Below are positions 7,135-12,814 of a stretch of DNA of 12,814 nucleotides, in pieces. Below the pieces are notes generated by a model. The model was given only the letters and a program-made list of their open reading frames with translations, had not been told where the DNA came from and did no database searches. Source of the stretch: Kmv34 sp964524965 (lineage in GTDB: Bacteria; Aerophobota; Aerophobia; Aerophobales; B3-G15); contig CAZGDY010000043.1 in assembly GCA_964524965.1 (NCBI GenBank), positions 1-12,814 of the forward strand, written 5' to 3'. How positions within the stretch are numbered: position 1 is the first letter of the stretch; each line of letters begins with the position of its first letter. Both the position numbers and the translations under genes were made by a program.

Positions 7135-8040
7135 ATGAGTCAGTGGATTTATCTTAATGGAGAGTATGTTCCCCGGGAAGCAGCAAAAATTTCTGTATTT
7201 GACCATGGTTTTCTTTATGGGGATGGTATATTTGAGGGAATAAGGGCATACAAAGGTAAAGTGTTTAGATTAGATGAGCACATTCAGCGTTTATTTAGCT
7301 CAGCACAAGCTATTTTGTTAAAGATATTGCTTTCTCCAGACCAATTGAAGGAAAAGATTTTGGAAACGCTGAGAAAAAATAAGCTTCAAGATGCCTATAT
7401 TCGAGTGGTAATTTCCAGAGGAGAGGGTGATTTGGGATTGGACCCGGTAAAGTGTCCTCGTGCTCAACTGATAATAATAGCAGATAAAATTAGTATATAT
7501 CCAGAAAAACTTTACCAGAAAGGGCTGGAAGTTGTAACCTCTTCAGTGAGAAGAAATGATCATTGTGCTCTTGATCCTCGGGTAAAATCTCTTAATTATT
7601 TGAATAATATTTTAGCTAAATTGGAAGCAACAAGGAAAGGTGTTCTCGAGGCTATTATGTTAAACCGGGACGGTTATGTTACTGAGTGCACGGGTGATAA
7701 TTTATTTATTATCGAAAAAGGTGTTTTAATTACTCCTCCTATCTGGGCCGGTATTCTCAGGGGAATAACCAGGGATGTGGTTATTGAACTTGCTAATAGA
7801 GAAAGTATATCTTTGGAGGAGAAAGTTTTTACTCCTTTCTCAGTTTACACCAGTGATGAGTGTTTTTTAACTGGTACTGCTGCTGAAGTTATACCAGTAA
7901 CTAAAGTTGACGAAAGAGTTATTGGAGATGGTAAAGTAGGCCCGATAACTCGGAAGTTAATGACAAGGTTTAGAGAACTTACTGCAAGAGAAGGTGTACC
8001 AATATATTTTAATGAAAGAAAGGAGGAAAAAAATGGCTAA
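7135..8040 (+). CDS. ilvE: Branched-chain amino-acid aminotransferase
   Basis: PLP-dependent fold-type IV aminotransferase catalysing the last step of Leu, Ile and Val synthesis (or the first step of their breakdown). Seen: the N-terminal VFDHGFLYGDGIFEGIRAY (21-39), the PLP lysine K151 in DPRVKSLNYLNNILAKLEA, E184 in GYVTECTGDNLF, the phosphate-binding ILRGITRDVV (207-216) and TGTAAEVIPV (246-255). Length is 301 aa, typical. AGGAGG (7121-7126), inside the end of lysS, lies 8 bases before the ATG, and the two genes touch with no gap. Its 3' end overlaps ilvC by 8 bases. D-amino-acid aminotransferase and aminodeoxychorismate lyase share this fold, but the motifs and the ilvC/ilvN neighbours favour IlvE. 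Confidence 0.93.
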   Translation: MSQWIYLNGEYVPREAAKISVFDHGFLYGDGIFEGIRAYKGKVFRLDEHIQRLFSSAQAILLKILLSPDQLKEKILETLRKNKLQDAYIRVVISRGEGDLGLDPVKCPRAQLIIIADKISIYPEKLYQKGLEVVTSSVRRNDHCALDPRVKSLNYLNNILAKLEATRKGVLEAIMLNRDGYVTECTGDNLFIIEKGVLITPPIWAGILRGITRDVVIELANRESISLEEKVFTPFSVYTSDECFLTGTAAEVIPVTKVDERVIGDGKVGPITRKLMTRFRELTAREGVPIYFNERKEEKNG

Positions 8041-9031
8041 GGTATATTATGAAAAGGATGCAAATATTGATCTGATCAGAGAAAAAATTGTGGGAATAAT
8101 TGGTTATGGAAACCAGGGTCATGCCCAGGCTCTTAATCTTAGAGATAGTGGAGTTAAGGTATTAATAGGTGAGCTTGAGGGAACTCCCGGTTGGGAAAAA
8201 GCAGAAAAAGCAGGATTTGAAGTGATGAGTTCAGCCCAGGTAGCAAAAAAAGCTGATCTTATCCAGATACTTGCTCCTGATGAGTATCAGGCTAATCTCT
8301 ACAAAAATGATCTAGCTCCTTATCTTAAGGAGGGGAATGCTTTGGGTTTTTCTCATGGGTTTAATATAACTTTTCATCAGATTATTCCTCCTCAAAATGT
8401 GGATGTCTTTATGATCGCTCCTAAAAGTCCTGGTGCTCTTTTACGCCGTTTATACGAGGAGAAAAGAGGTGTTCCTGGTCTGGTAGCAGTTCATCAGGAT
8501 GCAACAGGTAAGGCAAAATCTTTGGCCTTGTCTTATGCTAAGGCTATAGGCTGCGCCAGAGCAGGTGTTATCGAAACAACTTTTGATGAAGAGACCGAAA
8601 CAGATCTTTTTGGAGAACAGGTAGTTTTATGTGGAGGAGCTACTGCTCTTATTAAAGCTGGTTTTGAAATTCTTGTGGAAGCAGGGTATCAACCAGAAAT
8701 GGCTTATTTTGAGTGTTTAAACGAGTTAAAGCTTATAGTTGATTTAATTTATGAATCTGGATTAAGTGGGATGAGAGCAGCAATCAGTAATACTGCGGAA
8801 TATGGAGATCTTACCCGGGGACCAAGGATAATAAATTCTCAGGTCAAAGAAGAAATGAGAAAGATTTTAGAAGAAATAAAATCTGGTCAATTTGCCAGAG
8901 ATTGGGTTTTAGAAAATACTGTGGGTCGCCCAGTTTATACTGCTCTTAAAGAAAAAGATAAAAATCATTTAATTGAAAAAGTTGGCCGTGAATTAAGAGA
9001 AATGATGCCCTGGATAAAAAAAGGTACTTAA
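8033..9031 (+). CDS. ilvC: Ketol-acid reductoisomerase (class I), atypical cofactor loop
   Basis: Isomerises and reduces 2-acetolactate and acetohydroxybutyrate in valine/leucine/isoleucine synthesis. The Rossmann motif is GYGNQGHAQALNLRDSG (24-40). The C-terminal knotted domain carries the Mg ligands D191 and E195 (ETDLFGEQ) and E227 and E231 (YFECLNELK). Length is 332 aa, class I. The ATG at 8033 is chosen because AGGAGG (8021-8026) lies 6 bases upstream and the protein begins MAKVYYEKDA as in the family; a GTG at 7994 in the same frame would only add a tail inside ilvE. Oddities: the loop after the second beta strand reads GELEGTPGW (46-54) where NADPH enzymes usually have GLREGSKSW, so the phosphate-contacting Arg and final Ser are missing and a Glu appears. 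APKSPGALLRR (129-139) also replaces the commoner PKGPGH form. Confidence 0.95.
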   Translation: MAKVYYEKDANIDLIREKIVGIIGYGNQGHAQALNLRDSGVKVLIGELEGTPGWEKAEKAGFEVMSSAQVAKKADLIQILAPDEYQANLYKNDLAPYLKEGNALGFSHGFNITFHQIIPPQNVDVFMIAPKSPGALLRRLYEEKRGVPGLVAVHQDATGKAKSLALSYAKAIGCARAGVIETTFDEETETDLFGEQVVLCGGATALIKAGFEILVEAGYQPEMAYFECLNELKLIVDLIYESGLSGMRAAISNTAEYGDLTRGPRIINSQVKEEMRKILEEIKSGQFARDWVLENTVGRPVYTALKEKDKNHLIEKVGRELREMMPWIKKGT

Positions 9032-9513
9032 TGAAACACCTTATATCGGTAGAAGTTAAAAATAAATTTGGGATTTTGGCAAGGATTGCTTCCCTTTTTA
9101 GTGCTCGGGGATTTAACATTGATAATTTAGCGGTAGGCGAGACTCAAGAGCCTACCGTTTCTCTAATAACTATGGTTGTGCCTGGAGATGATCAGGTTAT
9201 TGAGCAAGTGATCAAACAACTTCGTAAGTTAATCGATGTGATAAAAGTGGTAGATCTTAGCGATCAACCTACTATTATAAGGGAATTAATTTTAGTGAAG
9301 GTTACTGCCAGAGGGAAAGATAGAGACGAGATAATGCGATTAGTTCAGATATTTCGAGCTCGAATAGTTGATGTTCATCCCGAAAGCTTAGCTCTTGAAA
9401 TTACAGGTACAGAGGATAAAATAAAAGGCATTTTAACTCTTTTACGAGTTTTTGGCATAAAAAAATTGGTAAGGACGGGAAAAATTGCTTTGACTAGAGA
9501 ACTGAGGAGTTAA
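9031..9513 (+). CDS. ilvN: Acetolactate synthase small (regulatory) subunit
   Basis: Regulatory subunit that binds and stimulates the catalytic subunit IlvB and usually confers valine feedback inhibition. The N-terminal ACT domain (about 2-75) contains NKFGILARIASLFSARGFNI (11-30) and NLAVGETQEP; the C-terminal ALS small-subunit domain covers about 83-157 (ELILVKVTARGKDRDEI onward). Length is 160 aa, typical. Its ATG shares one base with the ilvC stop (TAATG), so translation is coupled. No ilvB is adjacent, whereas the common bacterial order is ilvB-ilvN-ilvC. Called IlvN by convention; IlvH would be equally valid. An inverted repeat sits inside the gene (listed separately). Confidence 0.93.
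   Translation: MKHLISVEVKNKFGILARIASLFSARGFNIDNLAVGETQEPTVSLITMVVPGDDQVIEQVIKQLRKLIDVIKVVDLSDQPTIIRELILVKVTARGKDRDEIMRLVQIFRARIVDVHPESLALEITGTEDKIKGILTLLRVFGIKKLVRTGKIALTRELRS
9131..9157. repeat. 8-bp perfect inverted repeat inside ilvN
   Basis: CGGTAGGC (9131-9138) and GCCTACCG (9150-9157) are perfect reverse complements around an 11-base loop. A G-U and an A-T pair can extend the stem by two. It is one of the most GC-rich spots locally and is followed by a short TTT. It encodes part of the conserved ACT-domain segment LAVGETQEPTV, so it may be chance within coding constraint. Confidence 0.5.
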
Positions 9514-9522
9514 GAAATAGAA

Positions 9523-9978
9523 ATGAAAGAAAGAACTTTAATTTTAATTAAGCCAGATGGAGTATGTAAAGATTTAATTGGGGAAATTATAAAAAGAATA
9601 GAAAACAAAAGTTTTAAAATAGTTGCCTTAAAAATGATTAAACCTGAGCAGAAAAAAATTGAGGAGTTTTATGAACCTCATAAAGGTAAGCTTTTTTTTC
9701 CGGGGCTTATTGAATTTATGCAAACCGCTCCTTGTATAGCTATGATAGTTGAGGGAGAAGGTGTTGTGAAGAGCATAAGAGAGTTAATAGGAAATAGAAT
9801 TCCAATGGAAGCTGTGAGAGGGAGCATTAGAGGTGATTTTGGTTCGGACGGCAGAAGAAACATAATTCATGGTTCTGATTCTTTGGAATCTGCAAAACGA
9901 GAGATAGATTGCTTTTTTTCTTCTCAGGAAGTTTTCTCTTATGACCAAGCTGACTGGTTAAACAGTGAGTCAGGTTAA
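9523..9978 (+). CDS. ndk: Nucleoside diphosphate kinase
   Basis: Transfers the gamma-phosphate between nucleoside triphosphates and diphosphates through a phosphohistidine. Seen: the N-terminal TLILIKPDGV with K10 (5-14), the FYEPHKGKLFFPGL region with Y50 and F58 (49-62), R86, GSIRGDFG (100-107) and the active-site NIIHGSDS with H116. Length is 151 aa, typical. The segment usually reading GATNP or GETNP is GNRIP here (90-94), so the nucleotide-phosphate-contacting Thr is replaced by Arg92. The catalytic His motif is intact. The gene starts 9 bases after ilvN; the nearest purine-rich site (GAGGAG, 9504-9509) is 13 bases from the ATG, rather far, so initiation may depend on coupling. Confidence 0.94.
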   Translation: MKERTLILIKPDGVCKDLIGEIIKRIENKSFKIVALKMIKPEQKKIEEFYEPHKGKLFFPGLIEFMQTAPCIAMIVEGEGVVKSIRELIGNRIPMEAVRGSIRGDFGSDGRRNIIHGSDSLESAKREIDCFFSSQEVFSYDQADWLNSESG

Positions 9979-9984
9979 TAAGTT

Positions 9985-11259
9985 ATGCCTACAATACATC
10001 CCTTTAGAGGAATAATTTATAATAAGGATAAACTAGATAATTTAAATAAGGTATTGGCTCCTCCCTATGATGTAATATCTCCTTCAGAGCAAGATTTTTA
10101 CTACCAGCGCTGTTCTTATAATATTATACGGATTATTTTAGGAAAAGATAAGGTAGGAGATAATTTAAAAGAAAATAAGTATGCTCGTGCAGCAAATTTT
10201 TTCCGGGATTGGCTTTCCGGTGGAATATTAAAAAAGGAAAAATCTCCTGCTTTTTATACTTATTACCAGAAATACGATGTTGATGGTAAACAAATTGAAA
10301 GAAGAAGGTTAATTGCTTTAATGAAGCTGGACGATTTTTTTTCCGGAATGGTTTTTCCTCATGAACGAGTTTTTCCTAACCCCCGGGAAGACAGGTTCAA
10401 TTTATTACGTATTTGTCAAGCTAACTTTTCTGCTGTTTTTACTTTATTCAGCGATCCTGAAAAAAAGATAGATTTTCTCATGGAGAAAGAAGAGTTTATT
10501 TTTAAACTTATAGATGATGATAAGACAGAACATAAATTATTTGCTATTCGCAATCAAGAGTTAATTAATAAGATTTGTTGTTTCATGCGAGACAAGAAAG
10601 TGTTTATTGCTGATGGCCATCATCGATATCTTACTGCTCTTAGATTGATGGAAGAGGTAAAAAATAGTTCTTTCTCTTTTAATGGAGCTTATTACATCAT
10701 GGTGTACTTTCTTAATATGGACTCACCTGCTGTTACTATTCTTTCTGTACACAGACTTTTAGGAGCGCTTACCAAAGAACAACTCCAAAAATTTCTTAAA
10801 GCTGTAGAGCAGTTTTTTTACAAAAGACCTTTTGAAGAATCTATTGGTCACAAGAAAGAAGAGCTTAGAGCTGAGAGATTCTTATCGGAGATTAAAAGGA
10901 CAAAAGGATGTGGTCTGGGAATGTATACAAAAGAAGAAGGTTATTTTCTTCTTTTTCCTAAAAACCCTGAGTTTTTCTCAAAAAGAGTTAAATCAGCTCT
11001 TCTGGATCAATTAATAAGAAAAGCGCTTAATAAGAAATTGGAAAAAGGAAAAGAAATTGATTTTACTACAAGCGCTGCTGATGCAGTAAAAAAAGTGCAA
11101 AAAGGGAAATTTCAAATGGTTTTTTTCTTTCTCCCGGTGAGTATGGAGGAAATTAAAAATGTAGTTCTTGCCGGAGAAAAAATGCCTCCTAAATCAAGTT
11201 ATTTTCATCCTAAACCTTTGTCTGGTTTAGTAATGCGAGATTTAAAAGATGCGATTTGA
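9985..11259 (+). CDS. DUF1015 family protein, function not established
   Basis: Conserved bacterial and archaeal family without a settled function. Family landmarks: the N-terminal HPFRGIIYN (5-13), VLAPPYDVIS (23-32), SYNIIRI (44-50), FPHERVFPNPREDRFNLLR (124-142), the most striking motif FIADGHHRYLTALRLMEE (207-224) and the C-terminal KMPPKSSYFHPKPLSGLVMR (399-418). Length is 424 aa, normal. No signal peptide or membrane segment is evident, so it is likely cytosolic. The His-rich DGHHRY motif suggests a metal or phosphate site, but that is inference. It begins 6 bases after ndk and its last 11 bases overlap dprA, so it sits firmly inside the housekeeping operon. Confidence 0.9.
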   Translation: MPTIHPFRGIIYNKDKLDNLNKVLAPPYDVISPSEQDFYYQRCSYNIIRIILGKDKVGDNLKENKYARAANFFRDWLSGGILKKEKSPAFYTYYQKYDVDGKQIERRRLIALMKLDDFFSGMVFPHERVFPNPREDRFNLLRICQANFSAVFTLFSDPEKKIDFLMEKEEFIFKLIDDDKTEHKLFAIRNQELINKICCFMRDKKVFIADGHHRYLTALRLMEEVKNSSFSFNGAYYIMVYFLNMDSPAVTILSVHRLLGALTKEQLQKFLKAVEQFFYKRPFEESIGHKKEELRAERFLSEIKRTKGCGLGMYTKEEGYFLLFPKNPEFFSKRVKSALLDQLIRKALNKKLEKGKEIDFTTSAADAVKKVQKGKFQMVFFFLPVSMEEIKNVVLAGEKMPPKSSYFHPKPLSGLVMRDLKDAI

Positions 11260-12370
11260 GCAAAGCAAAGACAGCAAAAATTCTCCTTGTCAATTGGAGA
11301 ACTGGATATTACTCAACAAAATGTCTTCAGCTGGATTTTCAGGTCTCCATAAACTTTTAAAAGAATTTGACTCACCAGAAAAAATTTTTTCTTGCTCTCT
11401 TGAAAAACTCTCGCAGATTTCTAAAATAAACAAAAGAGTTATAAATTTTATAAAGAACGAGATTCCTAAACTCTCTTTAGACAAAGATTATGAATTAATC
11501 GAGAAGTTAAAAATAAAACTTATTACCAATAAAAACCTTTCTTATCCTGGTAATCTGAGCTCTATTTTTCATCCACCTTTTTTGCTTTATCTGCGGGGGG
11601 ATTTGAAAAAAGAAGATGAGATAGCAGTAGCTATTGTGGGAACCAGACAGGCTACCAGTTACGGTAAGATTGTAGCTAGAAAAATAGCTCGAGAGTTAGC
11701 TAAAGAACACATTACTGTTGTTAGCGGTATGGCAAGAGGGATAGATACTTATGCTCATGAGGGTGCACTGGAGGAAGGTGGCAGAACTATTGCTATTTTA
11801 GGATGCGGAGTTGATATCGTTTATCCCTGGGAAAATAAATCTCTTATGGAGCAGATAATTAAGCAAGGAGCAGTTATTTCAGAATTTTCCTTAGGAACCA
11901 AACCTTTTGCCAGAAATTTTCCACGCCGCAATCGTATTATAAGCGGTTTGAGTAAGGGAGTAGTGGTAGTAGAAGCTCCTTTAAAGAGCGGAGCTTTAAT
12001 AACGGCAGATTTTGCTCTTGAGCAAGGTAGGGAGGTATTTTCTGTGCCCGGCGTTATTACTAGTCCTTATTCCAAGGGGACTAATAAATTGATAAAAGAG
12101 GGAGCAAGAGTAGTTGAGAGTGTTTATGATATCCTTGAGGAACTTGGGATTTCTTCTTTAAGAAATGAGAGAAAATCTTATGTTGATTATCAATTGTCCT
12201 TTGAAGAAAAAACTATTTTTGATCAACTAACACTTAATCCTTCTCACATAGATGATATAGTTGAAAAAAGCGGGTTCCCGGTGGCAAGGGTTGCCGATAT
12301 TTTAATGAGGCTTCAACTGAAAAAAATGCTTAGAGAACTTCCCGGGAAGCTGTTTCTTAAGGAGAGTTAA
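11249..12370 (+). CDS. dprA: DNA-processing protein DprA (Smf)
   Basis: Binds incoming single-stranded DNA and loads RecA during natural transformation; it is also widespread in bacteria not known to be competent. Domains: an N-terminal helical SAM-like part (about 15-75, WILLNKMSSAGFSGLHKLLK), then the extended Rossmann fold with AIVGTRQATSYG (128-139), VVSGMARGIDTYAHEGAL (157-174), ILGCGVDIVYP (183-193), FPRRNRIISGLS (224-235) and SGALITADFALEQGREVFSVPG (247-268). A C-terminal winged-helix DML1-like domain covers about 315-367. Length is 373 aa, typical. The ATG lies inside the end of the DUF1015 gene (11-base overlap) with no clear ribosome site, suggesting coupled translation. topA follows after one base, a common dprA-topA pairing. 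Confidence 0.94.
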   Translation: MRFEQSKDSKNSPCQLENWILLNKMSSAGFSGLHKLLKEFDSPEKIFSCSLEKLSQISKINKRVINFIKNEIPKLSLDKDYELIEKLKIKLITNKNLSYPGNLSSIFHPPFLLYLRGDLKKEDEIAVAIVGTRQATSYGKIVARKIARELAKEHITVVSGMARGIDTYAHEGALEEGGRTIAILGCGVDIVYPWENKSLMEQIIKQGAVISEFSLGTKPFARNFPRRNRIISGLSKGVVVVEAPLKSGALITADFALEQGREVFSVPGVITSPYSKGTNKLIKEGARVVESVYDILEELGISSLRNERKSYVDYQLSFEEKTIFDQLTLNPSHIDDIVEKSGFPVARVADILMRLQLKKMLRELPGKLFLKES

Positions 12371-12371
12371 C

Positions 12372-12814
12372 TTGAAGAAAGAAAAATGTAAAACTTTGGT
12401 TGTTGTGGAATCTGCGGCTAAGGTTAAGACTATAAATAAATTTTTGGGCTCAAATTATCAAGTGGAGTCGTGTCTTGGCCATGTTAGGGACTTACCTAAA
12501 AATGAGTTAGGAGTGGATGTAAATAATCAGTTTCAACCAAGTTATGTTTTGATTCCCGGGAGAAAAAAAATACTTGGAAAATTGAAAAAATTAAGCTCTC
12601 AAGCAGAAAAAATTTTCTTAGCCACTGATATGGATAGAGAAGGAGAAGCTATTTCCTGGCACCTTTCTCAGGAGTTAAACCATAAAAAGCAATTTTGTAT
12701 TGTGTTTAACCAAATCACTAAAGGTGCTTTACGTAAAGCCGTAGAAAACCCCGGGCAGATAGATATAAATAAGGTAAATGCTCAACAGGGAAGACGTGTT
12801 TTGGATAGGTTGGT
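12372..12814 (+). CDS. topA: DNA topoisomerase I, N-terminal part (3' end outside window)
   Basis: Type IA topoisomerase that relaxes negative supercoils through a 5'-phosphotyrosine intermediate. The reading frame stays open to the window end, giving 147 codons of a protein usually near 700-900 aa. The visible part is the TOPRIM domain: TLVVVESAAKVKTINKFLG (8-26) with the conserved Glu, SCLGHVRDLPK, LIPGRKKIL, then ATDMDREGEAISWHLSQEL with the metal-binding DxDxE set, and FNQITKGALRKAV ahead of the start of the next domain. The start is TTG, supported by AAGGAG (12359-12364) 7 bases upstream inside dprA. The usual ESPAK is ESAAK here, a minor change. The active-site tyrosine and any zinc fingers lie beyond the window. 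Confidence 0.94.
   Translation, partial: MKKEKCKTLVVVESAAKVKTINKFLGSNYQVESCLGHVRDLPKNELGVDVNNQFQPSYVLIPGRKKILGKLKKLSSQAEKIFLATDMDREGEAISWHLSQELNHKKQFCIVFNQITKGALRKAVENPGQIDINKVNAQQGRRVLDRL

Noticed and set aside
7994..8032. Longer ilvC start at GTG 7994
   Set aside because: The added residues lie inside ilvE and are not family-like; the ATG at 8033 has a strong AGGAGG.
10832..11014. 60-codon + strand frame inside the DUF1015 gene
   Set aside because: Alternate-frame shadow rich in Lys/Phe from poly-A/T codons; the DUF1015 frame continues normally through it.
1..12814. Mobile element, CRISPR, toxin-antitoxin or defence system
   Set aside because: No direct-repeat arrays, transposase or integrase motifs; gene order is dense, co-directional and housekeeping-like throughout.

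Overview
The window is a gene-dense, AT-rich stretch of a bacterial chromosome. Every gene is on the + strand and most are packed end to end. The gene content (branched-chain amino-acid ABC importer beside a PaaK-type aryl-acid CoA ligase, a full-length class II LysRS, DprA and type IA topoisomerase next to each other) fits a low-GC, probably anaerobic bacterium, perhaps from an uncultured lineage. The sequence does not let me name a phylum with confidence.

Region 1 (1-5456) looks like one transport and catabolic operon. It holds livH (its 5' end is cut by the window edge), livM, livG and livF, which are the two permeases and two ATPases of a LIV/HAAT-type importer. They are followed by a phenylacetate-CoA ligase-like adenylate-forming enzyme and a small HAD-family hydrolase. 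No periplasmic binding protein (livJ/livK) is present, and it may lie upstream. A plausible reading is import of branched or aromatic amino acids (or related carboxylates), with CoA activation of an acid derived from them.

Region 2 (5457-5676) is the only real gap. It carries a good sigma70-type promoter (TTGACA, 16 nt, TAGAAT) reading rightward.

Region 3 (5677-12814) is a long operon: lysS, ilvE, ilvC, ilvN, ndk, a DUF1015 gene, dprA and the 5' part of topA (cut by the window end). Junctions are zero-gap, short-overlap or a few bases. ilvE, ilvC and ilvN cover branched-chain amino-acid synthesis, but the catalytic acetolactate synthase subunit ilvB is not here. lysS, ndk, dprA and topA are housekeeping genes.

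I found no mobile element, CRISPR array, RNA gene, toxin-antitoxin or defence locus, and no obviously new multi-gene system. The most interesting points are residue-level departures in otherwise ordinary enzymes: a LivG/LivF pair whose deviations fall in the same composite ATP site, a PaaK-like ligase with a rewritten phosphate-binding loop, and a ketol-acid reductoisomerase whose cofactor loop lacks the usual NADPH-phosphate ligands.
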